From Tetmemena sp. SeJ-2015 (Eukaryota > Ciliophora > Spirotrichea > Sporadotrichida > Oxytrichidae): 64,000 nt of DNA. Made by a program: the position numbers and the translations under genes. The notes under the pieces were generated by a model that saw only the letters and a list, made by a program, of their open reading frames with translations, had not been told where the DNA came from and did no database searches. Below, piece after piece: positions 1 to 11,417 of this stretch (position 1 is the stretch's first letter; the number at the start of each line of letters is the position of its first letter). The stretch covers positions 1 to 64,000 of the forward strand of contig JAJKFJ010021650.1 of NCBI GenBank assembly GCA_027382625.1, written 5' to 3'.

Positions 1-1126
1 CAAAAAGAATGGTCCAGAAAATCAGGTTCGGATTCGTGTGAAAAGGTCAGAGTTGAAATCAGAAGCAGCAACTTTCACAATCAGCGATCTTACCTTGCAT
101 CTGTCAATGTCATTTTTTAAATTATTAATTCTCAAAATCTACCTATCGAGCATTATTTTAGCCAGATCATCAAATTCTACCGAGCGAGTCGTGATTTTAG
201 TATCTTCTTTAAATTTCAAAGAACCAGGTTAAAATCTCGGACAGTGTCAAAGTTAAATCAAAAAAAGCATTTTATAATCCGATCCAATTTTAAAATTCAA
301 TTTTTAAAATCTTAAAAATATCAAGCTCATCTATTTTTACTAGCAAGATTATTTTTAGTACTCACTGATTTCTACCTAGCGAGTCTAATTTTACCCAACT
401 CTACTTAAAATTATCTATCTACTTAAAATTAGCTAGAGGGTCGGATTTTCAGCAGCGGGTCTAGAACTATCCAGCGATTCTAAGGAGACTTTTTGACCTT
501 TCCTAATCCTTTTATTTAATTTTACTTCACCCCTGATTCTTACAAATTAAATTTAAATGGAATTTTTAAGCAGACTTTAAGCCTACATTTGCTTTTAAAT
601 TTTGATATCTAAAAAGATATTATTTATTATTTTAAGATATAATTATTTTATAACAATTATAAAACCATTTCTTAGGTTTTAAAAAACCAAATTTAAATTT
701 AGAATCACTAACAAACATATTTATAATTGAAGTTAGGTTTTTCAATTTAAATCTCTCTCTCTCTTAAGTATCTATTGAAAAAAGATATTTATAATTCAAG
801 CTCAATATTATTTTTGCTTATAAAATATTGTTTATCAAATTATATTAAAGGTGGATTTGAAATATCAGGTGACAAACTTATAAACTATTTAAGAGACGAA
901 AATTAGAACAAGCCCAAGCTGATTATAAACGAAATATACGACGAGGAGCTTGTATTTAGCTTATGTTTATGTTAAAGAGGAGTCGGATTACATTTACTAG
1001 ATTAATTCGATTTTAAAATCAGAACGATGTTAAAAATGCCATAGAAATTCAAAGAAATTAACAAGTCCCTCCTCTAATTTGTAAAGTAACGGCAATTCTA
1101 GTTCACATTAAGAATTAGAATCGTTG
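1..1126. other. AT-rich non-coding germline DNA
   Basis: No reading frame in any frame, read with TAA/TAG as Gln, has protein-like composition here. The stretch is AT-rich with A/T runs. It could be intergenic DNA or part of a large eliminated segment. The first supported coding block begins at 1127. Confidence 0.5.
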
Positions 1127-4100
1127 ATGAGTTCTATGTACCAGTCAGAGGATGAGGTCAACTTTCGAGCATCAAGAGATAATGCTTCCACAAATCCCAT
1201 TTAAGATCATCCATAGTAAAGCCAAAGGGATAGCCACAAGCAGCAAATAGTCAAACAGCAAAAGAATTATCAACTTTTGGATAGTCATAAACCTCAAGAT
1301 TAGTAGAAAACAATCTAGTACTAATAGGCTTTTAATTCTTAAAGACCATAGTTTGCCAATCCAAAAAATTTAGCTAATTACAATTATAATTAAATTTTTA
1401 ATTTAAATTCTTCTTTAGTTAGATTTTAATAGTGAAAAATTGATAATGATTATGTTTAAATTATATTTACTGTCAATTTTAATAAAAGGGAAAAATTAAT
1501 AATCCCCCTTTAAATTAATGATTGAACCTTAAAATTTGTTTTTCCCTTTAAAATTTTTTTAAACCTTAAAAAATATATTTATAGATCACTGTAACTTATT
1601 TTAAGTTAAAGATTTTTCCATCTTAAAGATTTTTTTTAAATTTTTTGTTCTGAATTTATAATTTATTTATCTTTATAACCTTTTTTGTATTGTCTCAATT
1701 TATATTTTATAAGTTTAAATAATATTTTATCTCCAATGAAATAATTATATCAGCATTTTCCAATTGTTTAATTTAAGAGAATAAAATTTGGCAAATTTTC
1801 TTATCTGAATTTAAGAAGGAGTACTATTTTTTTTTTAAATCCTAGTTATAATAAGACTAGAATGGAGGCTAGTAGAAACTGCAAAAACAACAAGTCTAAA
1901 TAACTTCTTAAGTCAACAATAAATCAAATATTTTACCAATAAATCAATATGGCGATCTATCTAAATGGTTATATATTCTCACTATTTTTTTTGGGTTTTT
2001 AATTTAAATTTTAAAAGAAAATTTTAAAATTAAAATAAAAATTTAAAGTTTAAAAATATTTACAAATTTAGAGTAAAAGTTACGGAGCGTTCTACTATTG
2101 AAGTTTAAAATTCTATAAACCAGGCTAAGAAAGAAGAAGAAGAGAAAAAGTAAGGAATAAACCATTCGAACCTTGGTCATAGTAATCCTGGAGCTCCTAA
2201 CGAATAAGCTCGCCCATTTACATAAAATGATTTACTTTAGAGCAGAATCAATTAGTATTATAGCTGAGAATTTAATAAAAAAGAGAATTAAATTAATAAT
2301 TAAAATGAAATGGAGAAAAACAACGGAAATAGAACCCAATCTCTAAATTTAATAATTATTAGGCCACCCAATTCAGCATAAAATTTTAAGAACTTTTTTA
2401 TTCTTGCAACTTTTTTTTGTGGGAGTGCTCAGTTCTGAGTTATAAGGGACACAAGTTATGATGAAGATGAATATGGAGATGGGAAAATTGCGCAATTATT
2501 CAAATTTTAAAGAGATGCTGTTGAGATGATTAAAGAAGAAACACATTTTAATTTTTGAGAAAAAATGAAAAAACTACAGTTAAAGGGGTGAATTTATAAT
2601 TTAACTGACTCAAATTTTTGAACTCTAAAATTAAATTATTTTAATTAATCACCAATTTTAATTAATTCTCAACTATAGTAGTAATCCAATGAAAATTACC
2701 CAAAAAAAAACCCTTTTTTTTCCCAACCTTTTTCTTTAAAAAATTCCAATAGATAATTTAAAAAATTTAAGCAAAAAAAAATTTTAATTAAATTTTTAAA
2801 ACTTTGCTATTTTTAAAATTTTTTCTTCAAAAAATTTTACCCCTGTTTTTGGGGAAAAATTTTTTTTTTTTCCCCCAAATTTTTAAATTTTTTTAAAACC
2901 CCCTTTAAAAATAATTAAATTCATTTTTATAAAGATAAACGTCTAAAAAAATCTTATTTATTAAATTGAAATGTTATCTTATTTTTCAATTTCTTGCTAA
3001 ATTGGTATAGAAATTTGATTATTCGATTTGAATAAACTTGTTATCTTTTAAAATGAATTTTTTGTAAAAAAAATTTTATAATAATTTGATTTGACTACCA
3101 TAGACCCTAAGTCTACTTAGCTAATATGTAAAAGATAGAATAATAGCAGAAGAGGATCAAACAACTTGAACTTAGCAAAGAAGAATATAATTTAGTATTT
3201 ATCATAAAAAAAAGAAATTCAAATTTAATTAATTTTAAACTTTTATAAAAAGCTAATAAGGTTTGTTTGACTGTAAGAAAGTTGAAAAGCTCTAATAAAA
3301 TCAGAAACTGCAATAAAATTCTGATTTAAAATGAAAGATACTTGACTACTTTTGAGCTAAAAAATAAATGAGTGCACTTAAAGTTTGACCAATTTAATTT
3401 ACTAATCCACTCTATAAAAAAGGTTTTTAATTTTAAAATTGATTTTAAAATTTAAATTTTAAGTAAAATTTTAAATTTTTTTTTAACGAAATTTGAAACT
3501 GATTTAGGGGTTATTTTAAAAAATTGGGACCTAATTTTTTTGCAAATTTAAAAAATTTTTTTATTAAAAAAATTAAAACCAAAACAAAAAATCATGATAA
3601 TTTTTACCCCCATTTTAACAATTTTACAAAAAAATGGAAAGTTTTCCGACTTTCTTCCCAACGTAAAAGTTTTAAAATTTAACCCAAATTTAAAATTATT
3701 TTTAAAGTGGATTAAAATTGAAAATGCAAAATTAATTCCTTGATGCAACAGAAATATCATAAAAATTTTAATTTTAGATAAGAATTGTAAAATTTCTAGT
3801 TATTTAGGATTATGAAACTTTGGCATATATTTCTTAGTCCCCTTAGAGTAATTATTTAAATACATTTTTTTCATTATAACTTTTCTATAAAATTTTCCTT
3901 TCTTTATTTAAAAAAATCTTGTTTTTACCTCTGGATAATAAAGTAATTAGTTGAATTGAAATATATAAAGAAAATCCATAGATTTTACATTATAAATTAT
4001 GCTGATATGATAGGAAAATTTTAGTTTAAACAATTTTTTAAAAAATTTTAATTATTATGAAAATTTAAATTGAAAAATTTTAATTAATTAAGAAATTTTT

Positions 4101-7100
4101 AATTAATTTATTTAGATTTCGATATGTCCTTAAATTAATATTATTTAATAATTTTAAAATATGTATTTGCCTGCTCAGTTGATATAGCTAGAATGCTTTG
4201 CCTGCCACAATTAGCCCCAGTTGAGAATATCATGTAACGCTTGCCAAAAATTCGGAAGACTCACTCAAGATTATATCAAGCAAATTGAGCAGATGGCAGT
4301 CTTTGAGATCAATCAAATTATAGCTGAGAAATTAAAAAAAAAGAGAATTAAATCAAATATTAAATTAAAATGGAGTAAATGAGTAGCAGTTTAAGTGTGT
4401 TGAATTTAAATAATTTTTGCACCATTCGATTCAGATTAAATTCTAAGTACTTTTTATCCTTAAAACTTTTTTGGGGGAAACACTCAGTCAAGAGTTTTTA
4501 AAGCGAAAAAAGTTCTAATTAAAATGTTTTTAATAAAAGGAAAAAGGGGGAAAAGAAATGCCGGTTGAATTTTAAAAACCCCGCCCTTTTTTTGAAAAAA
4601 GGGGTAAAACAATGAAATTGAAAAAAAGAAGAAAGAAATTTTTCAAAAAAAAAAAAAATTAAAAAATTTTTAAAAAATTCTTTTCGAAAAAAAGCCTTGG
4701 CTAAATAAAGGGGGTTGAATTCAAATTATTTTTAAAACTAAACCCACGGGAATTTGGGAAACTCCCCCCCAAAATTTAATTTATTTTTAAACCCAATTCC
4801 CACCGGGGGGGGGATTTTTTTTTCTTCCTTTTTCCCCTTTTTCTTATTAAAAAAAAACACAATGGGGGTTTTTAAAAATTTTGGGGTTTTTTGTTTAAAA
4901 GGGAATTAAGTTTTAAAAAAAGCCATTGAATCAATTGAAGAATAGATATTTGGAACCGAAGGATAGTAGTAATAAGATAGGACTACCCAAGGAGAGTAAG
5001 AACAGATAACACTTTAGACTTAGTTCCATTTCCCCGAGCCTGAATATAATAAATTAAAAAAATTTTTTATGGTTTTGTTTTTACATTTGAAAATCTTTTT
5101 AAAAAAAAATAATTTTAAATTAAAAATTTGTTAAAAAAGGTTTAAGGAATAAATCGGGGAGTACCCCTTCCCAAATTGGAGAGAATTTGGTTTTAAAAAA
5201 GGTCGATAAATCAAAGTTTAATTAAAGAAACTTCCAACAGATTCACATTACTGGAAGAGCTACCAGTAAACTAGAGCGTCTTGTTAAATGATTAAACTAT
5301 GAGAAGTGAAATACCAATTCAACCAGCAAAAACACTCAAATTTAAATCTCAATCTTATAAAATTTTGTAAAAGATATGTTTTCTTCATATTAAAATAAAA
5401 TTTACACTTGATCATTTCCTAAGAGAATCAAAATTTAAAAAGGGAATTGTTTAAAAGGTTTTAAAATTTTTAAATTAGAAAAATGTAAAAAAGTTTTATT
5501 TATTTTAATTTTTAAAAGCTTTTAAAGATGTCAGTTATAATTATTTTGATGGTAACTGTAGAAAGAAAAATTTGGGGGTCCTTTTTCGCCAGAAAAAATT
5601 TTATATTGAAAAAAAGGGGAAAATTTTAAAATAAGCATAAATTTTCACTTTTTAAATCTGTTTTTTCCCAATGATAGAGGCCGGTAAAACATAAAAACTT
5701 AAAATTTTTAAATTTTAAAATTTTAGTCGTTAGAGGTCAGATGAACCTTAATATAATCTATGTTTTAAGCTATTGTTTTTGCTTTTGTAAAATAAGCTTA
5801 AAGTGCAATTTTTAATAAGTGCAATATTTTTTATATCCTTATAGCTGAAGTATTTTATTTATTTAATTAAATGTTATATTTTTTCAAAATTGAACTTAAA
5901 TTTTATTTACAATAGCGAGAAAATAGCTTAAAATATAGATTGTATTGAGGCACAGCTGACCTCTAAATGACTAAATAGGATTAAATTTTGAAACCTTATA
6001 TGTTTGAATATACCTTTATAACTTAAAGAATCAAATTTAGGAAACCAAAAATTTTTAAACCCATTTAAAAATTTTTTTTTTCACCTTTTAATTTCCCAAA
6101 ATTAAAAAATTTACTTTTCAAAAAGGGGGCCCAAGGGTATTTAAAGGAAGAAAAATAATTTACTTTTTTTTGGAAAATTTTTCACAAATTTTCAGTTTTC
6201 CTTTTAAACCCCAGGGTTTTCAGGCTTATTTTTTTTAAAACTCAACTTTCCCTTCATAGTGAAACCCAAAAGCAAAATGCCAAATCTTAAAGGGAAATTT
6301 AAACCAGCAAAGATATTCTGCTGTTTTAAAAAATCTCTTTTTTCAGAGGGGTTTTAACGTTTTTCCTTTAAATTAAGCAAAAGTTTCATTTAAAACGCAT
6401 TCTCAAAATTAATTTAAAATTTCTTCTCAATTTTTTTTTATTCAAGAATTTAACTATTTAAAAAAAAACTAATTTTTGAAAAATTTTTTCTTTTTTTTAA
6501 TTTTTAAATTTTTTTAAAAAAATTTAATGAAAAAAAAAAAGAAGGGATCTTAAAAATTCTTTTAAAATTTTAAAGGGGAAAAAACTGTAAACTTTAATTA
6601 AAATTATTAAAGGTTTTATTTTTTTATTTTAAATTTTTTAGGTGGTGTAAAACCTCTTTAAAAATTTAAACTTTAAATGAGGTTTATAGTGATTTTAAAA
6701 TTGATTTAGCTTTTGATTATGATTTAAGCTTTGTAAATATTGAAAACTAGCGATATATGAGTCAACTCCATGAGAAGTTTATTTTTAAAATCCTCCCAGC
6801 AATCTCAAGAAAGATAGTTTTTAGCCTTAGATCGCTCTCAAAGCTTGCAAAACCAAAGGTGGCTTAACCCTTGGACCCATAAACTTCTTATACTTATAAT
6901 GATTTAAAAGTATGCCTATCTCATTTTTTGAAATGATGTTTGCATGTTTGCTTGTGAATGGGTTTACCAATAAGTTTCAGAAGCTTCTGAAAGTGAAATA
7001 ACGGAGAAATTGAATACCTTGAATCAGTAAGATATAGAAAAGGCAAAGAGGTTGCAAGCTGCGGAAGAGCAGAGAAACAAAAATAAGCAATCCTAGAGGG

Positions 7101-10100
7101 AATAAGAAGAAATTATCAAGAAGTAGCAAGTATTGGAAAAAGCAAGGAAAGAGGCAGAGGCAAGGCAACTGTAGCAAGAAATTGAAAACTAAAGAAAAAA
7201 GGCTTAAGAGGAGGAAGAATAAAGACAGAGGTAGGAAGATTAGAGAAGAGAGCAAGAAGCACTGAGAAGACAGCAGGAAGAATCAGCCAAGAGAGATTTG
7301 GAAAAAAGAAAGGAAGAAGAGAGAATCTGGAAAGAGCAGAAGTTCGCTGAAATGTAGCAGAAAATAGAGCAATAACGAATTGAATAATAGAAGAGAGAAA
7401 TTGAGGAGCAAAGGAAAATATATGAGCAAATTCAGCAAGAGTAAGAGGCATTAAGAAGGTCTCAAGAAGAAGCATTTAAAAGGAAGCAAGAAGAAGAAGA
7501 AGCAAAAAGGAGATCTTAAGAAAAATAAAAAGATTTACAAAAATATTAATAAGAGGTTCAGCGAAGTATCGCATTGAAAAAATAAATTGATAGTGTGACA
7601 AATCTAGAGGAAAATTATCAATTCTAAATTTATGAAAGATCCTCAGAATAGATTAATATTTAATTATTTTAGGAAGCTAGAGAAAATCTAAGAGAGAAGA
7701 TTAAAAATCAATAGCAAAAGGGAATAACTTGGAGAGAAGATGAGACAGAGCTAAGTTGATGGAAAAATCAAACCATAAAATTAAGAGGACTATTATTAGA
7801 AAATAAAATTTATTAAATTTTAAAACGCATAATTTTTACTCCAAAAATATGGTTGGATTTAATTAATCATTTTCAACAATAAATATATAATCTGTTCATC
7901 CCAGAATTTTGACTACTGGTAAGGAAACCAGCTTGTCCAGTAAGTAGCCACTGTTTTTCGTTTTTTAATGAACTTGAGAGAAGTGGCTTCAAACCCATCC
8001 ATAATTGGCATTTTTAGATCCATGAATTTCCCTACAATTAAGGGAAATTTAATAAAGTAAAATTACCTTTTTTTTATACAATTTTTTAGCAATACTCGGC
8101 CGAAAAGGAGCGCTTACAGTACCTTGTTTTATTTTAACCCAGATGATAAGAGCTTCGTCCTCGTTCGTCCAGGCCTTAGAGAACAAACTCAAATGTTTTT
8201 AAAAAATTGGGCTGAACGTATAATATTTATTTAAGCCCATATTTTTAAAAGATAAAACTATTTTTTCAATTTCTGAATGTAATTTCGTATTATTTTATTG
8301 TAAATAAAGAATTAGCAGCACTTAATTTAAGAATAAATGATTGAGACCTTTGGAAGTTTAAATTTAAGCAATTATATAGTATTATTTATTAGTTAGCCAT
8401 TATTAAAAATATATTTTCAAATATCATATATTATATTTTTCTCCTTTTATCTATTATTGATTATAATTTTTGTTTTTTATTCTTGTATTTTATATGAATA
8501 TTTTTAAGTTTAAATTAAAGAAATCCATAACTCATCCCTAATTATTAAATTATAATAGATAAATGGAATTAAGGTTTACTTCCTTATAAAGAATTGTTTT
8601 TATTGATTAAAATATTACTAAGAGCAAAAAATATAATATTTTTTGCTAAAAGCAAGTTTTTTATAAATTTCTGATTCATAACATTGTAAAACAAAAACGG
8701 TTAAAGTTTAAGTTATTTGCTTTAAAGAATGATAAATATCAAATTATCATATTTTTAAACTGAGACAATCTTCAAAAATCCTAAATAAACTTGTAAATTA
8801 AATTTCTGAATACTTTTATTTAAAACCAAATTTTCAATATTTCTCTCTACTATAAATAGCAAGATAATTTACTTATAAATGCTGATTGGTTTATAACATA
8901 GTTTAAAGTAATAAGTAGTTGCAAAAATAAAGTGTCCGATTCGTTATTAAAAAATGTAAGAACGATTTAATTATTTTTAAAATTATTTGTGAGTTATAGT
9001 ATAAAATGTAATTGATAATTATTTTTGAAAGTTAAGTAAAAGGACCTGACCAACCGCCCACAGAATAAATTCAAGCTTCCCTTACTGTCCTGGCTTCTTA
9101 AAGTTTGACTTCAGAAGAGCAGCTGTAGGTAGATGAAATTGCTTAGCAGAAAAAATCTAGACTGAATTTTGACTTTGCAATAGTTGAGGGAGGCCACCCA
9201 GATAAAAAGACTTACCAGAGGGGCGAGAGGGTTACATACAAGGCCAAATTAAGAAACACAATAAATAAAAATTACTAAAATATTATAAAAACATAGGCAG
9301 AGAGAATTGGACAAAGAATACTATACTATAGAAAACCAGCGGCTTAATTCCTTAAAAAGAGGCCAAAACCAATATTGGTGCGGTCAGAACGGGAGATTTC
9401 AAAGATATCGAAATTTCATTTGATGTTCCCGAGAAAGGTGACAAGCACGAATTTGTTTACTCTCTGTTTTCTGATCCCAAGCTCACTCAGAAGAAGATAA
9501 AGATTGCTTTCAATTTAAATCTGAAATTTAAATTCTTAAATAAAATATTAACCTTTTAATTATAAAAATGATTTGAATGTTGTTGAAAACTGAGAGAGTT
9601 TACTCCAAGTAAAGATGAATAATCAGCTTGTTCTTCTATGTCATATTTAATCTATTTGATTGTTGGAGTTTGGATAGATTATATTTTACAAGCATTTATC
9701 TTTATTTTTGAGATTATGATTATTGATTCTTTAGGCTTAAGTAGTTTTAAATTACAGATTATAACTTTTATTATTTTTTGATCAATAGTGACAAAGATAA
9801 AAATGGATCATCTTCTAAAATATAATCAATCTTTTTTAAATCTAAAATTTATAGTAAAAACGATAGAAATTATATCCTTCAAGCAAACTAAATTATTAAT
9901 TTGTCCTATTTCCTTGAAATTATTATAGAAAACATATTTTATTATCTTACATTAAAATAAACTTTTTTCTTAGAATATAAATTAGCAAAACAAATCTTTA
10001 GAAATTATAAAAGTTATTAAAAGAATATAAAAATTTATTAAAATTCTAGAAAAAGAAAGCTAAATGCAAAATCTAGTTTATGATATGTCGAGTAAAGTGC

Positions 10101-11302
10101 CTTTACTGCATCAATTAATCAGTAATCGCCTCAAATTCCAGGGAGGGTGGAAATGAATAGAGCCTCAGGAATCTTAAACTTCAATGACTAGAAAATTTAG
10201 ATTGACTTGCCATATAGCTTTGAAGCAATTGTTCAAAACACTCAAAATTAGTTCCCTGATTTTATATTTATCGTCATAATAGAATTCAAATATTAAACGT
10301 CTTTTAATTAATTCATATTATATTTAGCTTTCCTAAAAATAAATATAACGGTCTTCTAAATCTCTAAAGTTCATAGCTTAATAATTCACAATTTCATTCA
10401 AATTATTTAAACAGCAAAGTTTACACCAGTCAAAATAGTGGTAGTTTTCTTTTGAAATTGAGTGATTAACAATAATTTGAAATTTCTAATACCTTGTTTT
10501 ACAAAATTCGAATATAACATAATATTTTTCTCTCATAAATTAATCAACAATTTTATATTTTGCTATTTTAATATACAAAAATATTATTGAATGTCTCGCA
10601 TTTAGAAACTTAAATTTAATTATAGAATGATTTGTTTTGTTTTTTAATTTACAAATTAGTTGAGATATTTCAATAATAAGATAAAAGAATAAATTTTTTT
10701 ATATGATTTGACAGGGAAAGAAACAAAGTATTTCTTCATAGACTATAGAGTTTAAAAATTTGGCATTAAAACTATTTTATGTAAAAGACTAAATGGATTC
10801 TGAACTGAAGTAGATATTAATATGATAAAATATTTAACTTGTAGATTGAAAACGAGTAGAGCTACAACGAGTTTATCTAACAATAATAAAAATATTGCTT
10901 TTTAATTTTAAAGCAGTTTTTGAGGAATGATAGTACTAAGCAGATATTCATATTGTCTAATTTATTTTTATATCTGTCAGAATAAGTAGTCAATCTTGTA
11001 GAAGATTCAAGACCGGAATAATTCAAGCTTTTAAACGAAGAAGAGATAAACCAAGAGCAACAAATCTTACCAGAGGGAAACACTCATTTAGAGTAGTAGC
11101 CCAACTAGATAAAAGAACGAGTAAGTAAGCAATAATCCCAGCTGAGGGTTATTCAAATAATAGACAACAACCTACAGAATTATCAGATCAAGGTGAGAGC
11201 ACACAACCAAAATTGGGCTTAAATAACAATCAAATTCCAAAGGTAAATGAGCAGTAAGCATTTTTTAATTTAAAACATTCATAAGAGCAAAATTAATTTT
11301 GA
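1127..11302 (+). CDS. Gene A: coiled-coil protein with predicted FW (NBR1-type Ig) domain, split into many blocks
   Basis: Retained blocks in order: 1127-1390 (starts MSSMYQSEDEVNF, Gln-rich), about 1846-1960, 2100-2257, 4165-4316 (two Cys pairs, CFAC...CNAC, possibly zinc-binding), 4929-5050, 5225-5345, about 6757-6900, 6978-7750 (long charged coiled coil), 7784-8246, 9020-9514, 10180-10267 and 10966-11302. Seven junctions were joined in frame by a direct-repeat pointer (TTATAAT, TAGTA, AATCAA, AGAG, TATTTTT, AAACA, TTCAAT); an eighth (TTTTATAT) is less sure. After joining, 9100-10267 reads RGERVTYKAKLRNIGRENW, then a region ending DFKDIEISFDVPEKGDKHEF, which resembles the FW/NBR1 Ig fold with its conserved Asn-Gly and Trp. 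The stop is taken as TGA 11300-11302. The end block is open in two frames, so the last 100 residues are uncertain. Function unknown; the FW fold suggests a scaffold or autophagy-related role (inference). Confidence 0.6.
1384..1845 (+). other. IES (462 bp), pointer TTATAAT
   Basis: TTATAAT occurs at 1384-1390 and 1846-1852. Removing 1384-1845 joins the Gln-rich N-terminal block of gene A in frame to the next block. The interior is AT-rich with stops. A second frame of the downstream block is also open, so this join is less certain than the others. Confidence 0.5.
2253..2675 (+). other. IES (423 bp), pointer TAGTA, carrying an inverted-repeat element
   Basis: TAGTA occurs at 2253-2257 and 2676-2680. 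Excision joins ...SRINQ to QQSNENYP in frame. Almost the whole insert is the short transposon listed next, so a transposon insertion is behaving as an IES. Confidence 0.7.
2261..2675 (+). mobile_element. MITE-like element, copy 1
   Basis: The ends are near-perfect terminal inverted repeats: TAGCTGAGAATT on the left and AATTCTCAACTA on the right, with one mismatch. They are flanked by TA on both sides (2259-2260, 2676-2677), as expected for a TA target duplication of the Tc1/mariner class. It is about 415 bp and no transposase frame is evident. It shares internal motifs (a TGGAG block, then GTGCTCAGT...AGAGTT-like sequence) with copies at 4321 and about 19968. Confidence 0.75.
2700..2910. other. 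Homopolymer-expanded, unreadable stretch
   Basis: Runs of A, T, C and G of 4-12 bases follow each other with almost no single-base alternation. The texture differs from the ordinary AT-rich DNA nearby and looks like a noisy consensus. No feature can be called inside it. Confidence 0.5.
2911..4164. other. AT-rich non-coding stretch within gene A
   Basis: No convincing coding block was found on either strand between the block at 2676 and the Cys-pair block at 4165. Short standard-code frames here are AT-driven. It is probably one or more large IESs; the pointers were not identified. Confidence 0.4.
4321..4560 (+). mobile_element. MITE-like element, copy 2 (right end not readable)
   Basis: It begins TAGCTGAGAA after a TA dinucleotide, as copy 1 does, and continues with the same AAAGAGAATTAAAT, TGGAG and CACTCAGTCAAGAGTT motifs. 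The right inverted repeat falls in the degraded stretch 4560-4920 and could not be found. Confidence 0.6.
4560..4920. other. Homopolymer-expanded, unreadable stretch
   Basis: Same texture as 2700-2910: long runs of each base, including C7-8 and G7-8, inside an IES. Probably a consensus error rather than biology. Confidence 0.5.
5346..6756. other. AT-rich non-coding stretch within gene A, partly homopolymer-expanded
   Basis: No coding block is supported between the one ending near PAKTLK (5345) and the one at 6757. 5440-5720 and 6050-6660 have expanded homopolymer runs. Probably one or more large IESs with unresolved pointers. Confidence 0.4.
6978..7750 (+). other. Coiled-coil block of gene A (large MDS)
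   Basis: An uninterrupted frame (TAA/TAG as Gln) of about 255 codons, dominated by Glu, Lys, Arg and Gln in heptad-like order, e.g. RKEAEARQLQQEIENQRKK and KRKEEERIWKEQ. This is a long alpha-helical coiled coil. The frame meets TGA at 7757, but that TGA lies in the 37-bp IES 7747-7783, so the coding continues. Confidence 0.8.
7747..7783 (+). other. IES (37 bp), pointer AGAG
   Basis: AGAG occurs at 7747-7750 and 7784-7787. Removing 37 bp deletes an in-frame TGA (7757-7759) and joins REDETE to DYYQK in the frame that continues to NFDYWQGNQLVQQV. Confidence 0.6.
8240..9019 (+). other. IES (780 bp), pointer TATTTTT
   Basis: TATTTTT occurs at 8240-8246 and 9020-9026. Excision joins WAERIIFIQAHIF to ESQVKGPDQPPTEQ in frame. 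The interior is AT-rich with stops in all frames. Confidence 0.7.
9254..9288 (+). other. IES (35 bp), pointer AAACA
   Basis: AAACA occurs at 9254-9258 and 9289-9293. Excision restores KLRNIGRENWTK, the conserved Asn-Gly...Trp core expected of an FW/NBR1 Ig domain. Without excision the frame is wrong downstream. Confidence 0.85.
9509..10179 (+). other. IES (671 bp), pointer TTCAAT
   Basis: TTCAAT occurs at 9509-9514 and 10180-10185. Excision joins TQKKIKIAFN to DQKIQIDLPYSFEAIV in frame. The interior is AT-rich and non-coding. Confidence 0.75.
10260..10965 (+). other. Probable IES (706 bp), pointer TTTTATAT
   Basis: TTTTATAT occurs at 10260-10267 and 10966-10973. Joining keeps an open frame (FPDFISVRISSQSC). 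The downstream block is also open in another frame (EDSRPEQFKLLNEEEINQ), so the exact junction remains uncertain. Confidence 0.45.
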
Positions 11303-11417
11303 ATCAGAGTTAATTAATTATTTATTTTAAAAAAAATTGTTTTAAATAAAAATTTGATATGATTGATAAATTATTAATAAATAAATTAAATGAATTATAT
11401 AATTTAGCTTTAATTTA

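Larger units (their letters stand above)
4311..4928 (+). other. IES (618 bp), pointer AATCAA, carrying an inverted-repeat element
   Basis: AATCAA occurs at 4311-4316 and 4929-4934. Excision joins ...AVFEINQ to LKNRYLEPKDSSNKIG in frame. The left part is MITE copy 2; the right part (from about 4560) is homopolymer-expanded and unreadable. Confidence 0.7.

Noticed and set aside
3113..3760. Minus-strand frames of 66 and 70 codons in AT-rich DNA
   Set aside because: The composition is Phe/Leu/Ile/Asn from A/T runs, with no domain or neighbouring coding blocks; they look like chance frames in IES or intergenic DNA.
6977..7475. Two minus-strand Leu/Phe/Ser-rich reading frames (92 and 119 codons)
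   Set aside because: They are the antisense of the Glu/Lys/Gln-rich coiled-coil block of gene A, whose codons produce Leu/Phe/Ser on the other strand.
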